From positions 1 to 43,587 of the forward strand of contig PLHK01000154.1 of NCBI GenBank assembly GCA_003139955.1: DNA of 43,587 nt, given 5' to 3'. The position numbers were made by a program, and so were the translations under genes. This document shows positions 37,703 to 43,587 of the stretch, piece after piece (position 1 is the stretch's first letter; every line of letters starts with the position of its first letter). The notes under the pieces were generated by a model, which searched no databases, was not told where the DNA came from, and worked only from the letters and a program-made list of their open reading frames with translations. Source of the stretch: Limisphaerales bacterium. GTDB taxonomy: Bacteria; Verrucomicrobiota; Verrucomicrobiia; Limisphaerales; UBA11358.

Positions 37703-38143
37703 TTATTTTGAAACCTGCCGGCGGCGGAGCCATTCTTCGCCCAGTTCGTTCAGCGTCTTCGCCTTGAGGATGCGTTCGGCCAGCGGAAACACGATGCGTT
37801 CTTCCTTGTCGAAATGTTTGCGCGAGGCGGCGATGGCATTGAGCAGAATTTTTTTGGCAACCTTGAGCGTGCGCGCCTTTTGCACCGTGGCCAAAGCGCC
37901 TTCGATATGTTCGTGCTCGGCGTGAAAAGTTTCCTTCTGTCCCATCTGGTCGAAATAAGGTTCCAGTGGCTCGATGAACAGATCGTCTTCGGTCTTGGAA
38001 TGCGGTCCGTGCAACTTTTCCACCAGCGTGGCGAGACCTTTGATTTCCGCCAAAGTTTTCACGCGCGGCGCGGCGACTTCGATGTGGTCGAACAAATTGT
38101 GGAAGACCGCGTGTTCCGCGCGCAGGACGTCGGTAATTTTCAT
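37703..38143 (-). CDS. hemerythrin-like HHE-domain protein
   Basis: A 146-residue soluble four-helix protein. It has the spaced His/Glu pattern of HHE cation-binding domains: AEHAVFHNLFDHI near residue 10, LHGPHSKTEDDLFIEPLE, FHAEHEHIEGAL, and SRKHFDKEERIVFPLAE. This family binds a non-haem di-iron centre and is linked to oxygen, NO or metal sensing and to iron-sulfur repair; the specific role here is unknown. The gene converges on xth and shares its border exactly. The 80 bases upstream to gcvP hold no clear feature. Confidence 0.9.
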   Translation of the reverse strand: MKITDVLRAEHAVFHNLFDHIEVAAPRVKTLAEIKGLATLVEKLHGPHSKTEDDLFIEPLEPYFDQMGQKETFHAEHEHIEGALATVQKARTLKVAKKILLNAIAASRKHFDKEERIVFPLAERILKAKTLNELGEEWLRRRQVSK

Positions 38144-38223
38144 GGTGTCAGTCGGTTGCTATCTGCCGATAACATTCACCAGATAGCGTGCTATGACCAA
38201 CCATTTTTTGCCAATCGCTTGCC

Positions 38224-41145
<2,922 letters not shown>

Positions 41146-41302
41146 CCAAAGAAATTAAAGTTCGCCTCGGCAAAAAGCGAGTTGGATTTCCAGTTACAAG
41201 CTTTGCTTACGCCGGTTGTAAGCACACACAATATGTCCGGCTGGCAAGGAAAAACCGCCACAACTAATGGTGTTTTTGGCTCAAAAAAACCTTAGTTTCG
41301 CA

Positions 41303-41331
41303 TTGTGAAACTAACTGATTTTTCATACATT
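41303..41331 (+). promoter_or_regulatory. candidate sigma-70 promoter for gyrB
   Basis: TTGTGA (41303-41308), a 17-base spacer and TACATT (41326-41331) lie about 50 bases before the gyrB start, within the 235-base divergent region between gcvP and gyrB. The match is moderate. No DnaA-box cluster is seen here, so there is no sign of an origin beside gyrB. Confidence 0.4.
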
Positions 41332-41335
41332 TTAG

Positions 41336-43587
<2,252 letters not shown>

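Overview
The window looks like a chromosomal segment of a GC-rich environmental member of the Verrucomicrobiota, probably near the Pedosphaera/Limisphaerales group. This placement is inferred from three things. One is a pilus-alignment cluster laid out like the Akkermansia Amuc_1098-1101 locus. The second is a run of very long Thr/Asn/Gly-rich secreted proteins with Calx-beta and delta-60 repeats. The third is dispersed palindromic elements that I recall from that phylum. I ran no database search.

Layout. 1-1000 (minus): a metallophosphoesterase cut by the window edge, and an acylphosphatase. 1165-7800 (plus): a type IV pilus/type II-like alignment complex made of a PilM-PilN fusion, an Amuc_1100-like PilO-type protein, a small anchored PilP-type protein, and a secretin that is encoded as two separate exported polypeptides. 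7797-8675: a stand-alone 5'-3' exonuclease overlapping the secretin gene. 8788-27903: five tightly spaced genes for large exported proteins, including one of 2951 residues with two seven-repeat delta-60 blocks and about eleven Calx-beta-type repeats, and an S53 (sedolisin) peptidase. 27910-28494: coaE. Everything from 1165 to 28494 is on one strand with short gaps or overlaps, so it could be one very long transcription unit. An export apparatus encoded next to giant extracellular proteins suggests, but does not prove, that they work together.

28495-34630 is an accessory region. It holds a possible tiny TTG-start gene, a strong terminator, decayed fragments of a DNA methyltransferase gene on both sides of an intact methyltransferase-nuclease gene, an AT-rich partner with a HEPN RNase motif, dispersed repeats, iteron-like direct repeats, a KTSC-domain gene and a 299-residue conserved hypothetical protein. 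The methyltransferase-nuclease plus HEPN pair is a candidate defence module that seems to have replaced or recombined with an older methyltransferase locus.

34632-43587 is housekeeping: glgB, xth, a hemerythrin-like protein (minus), gcvP (minus) and gyrB (plus, cut by the right edge).

The two strongest unusual signals are domain splits across gene borders. The secretin is broken at its gate region, and the second half has its own Shine-Dalgarno and signal peptide. A P-domain-like beta-sandwich has its first half at the end of the giant protein and its second half behind the S53 peptidase domain of the next gene.
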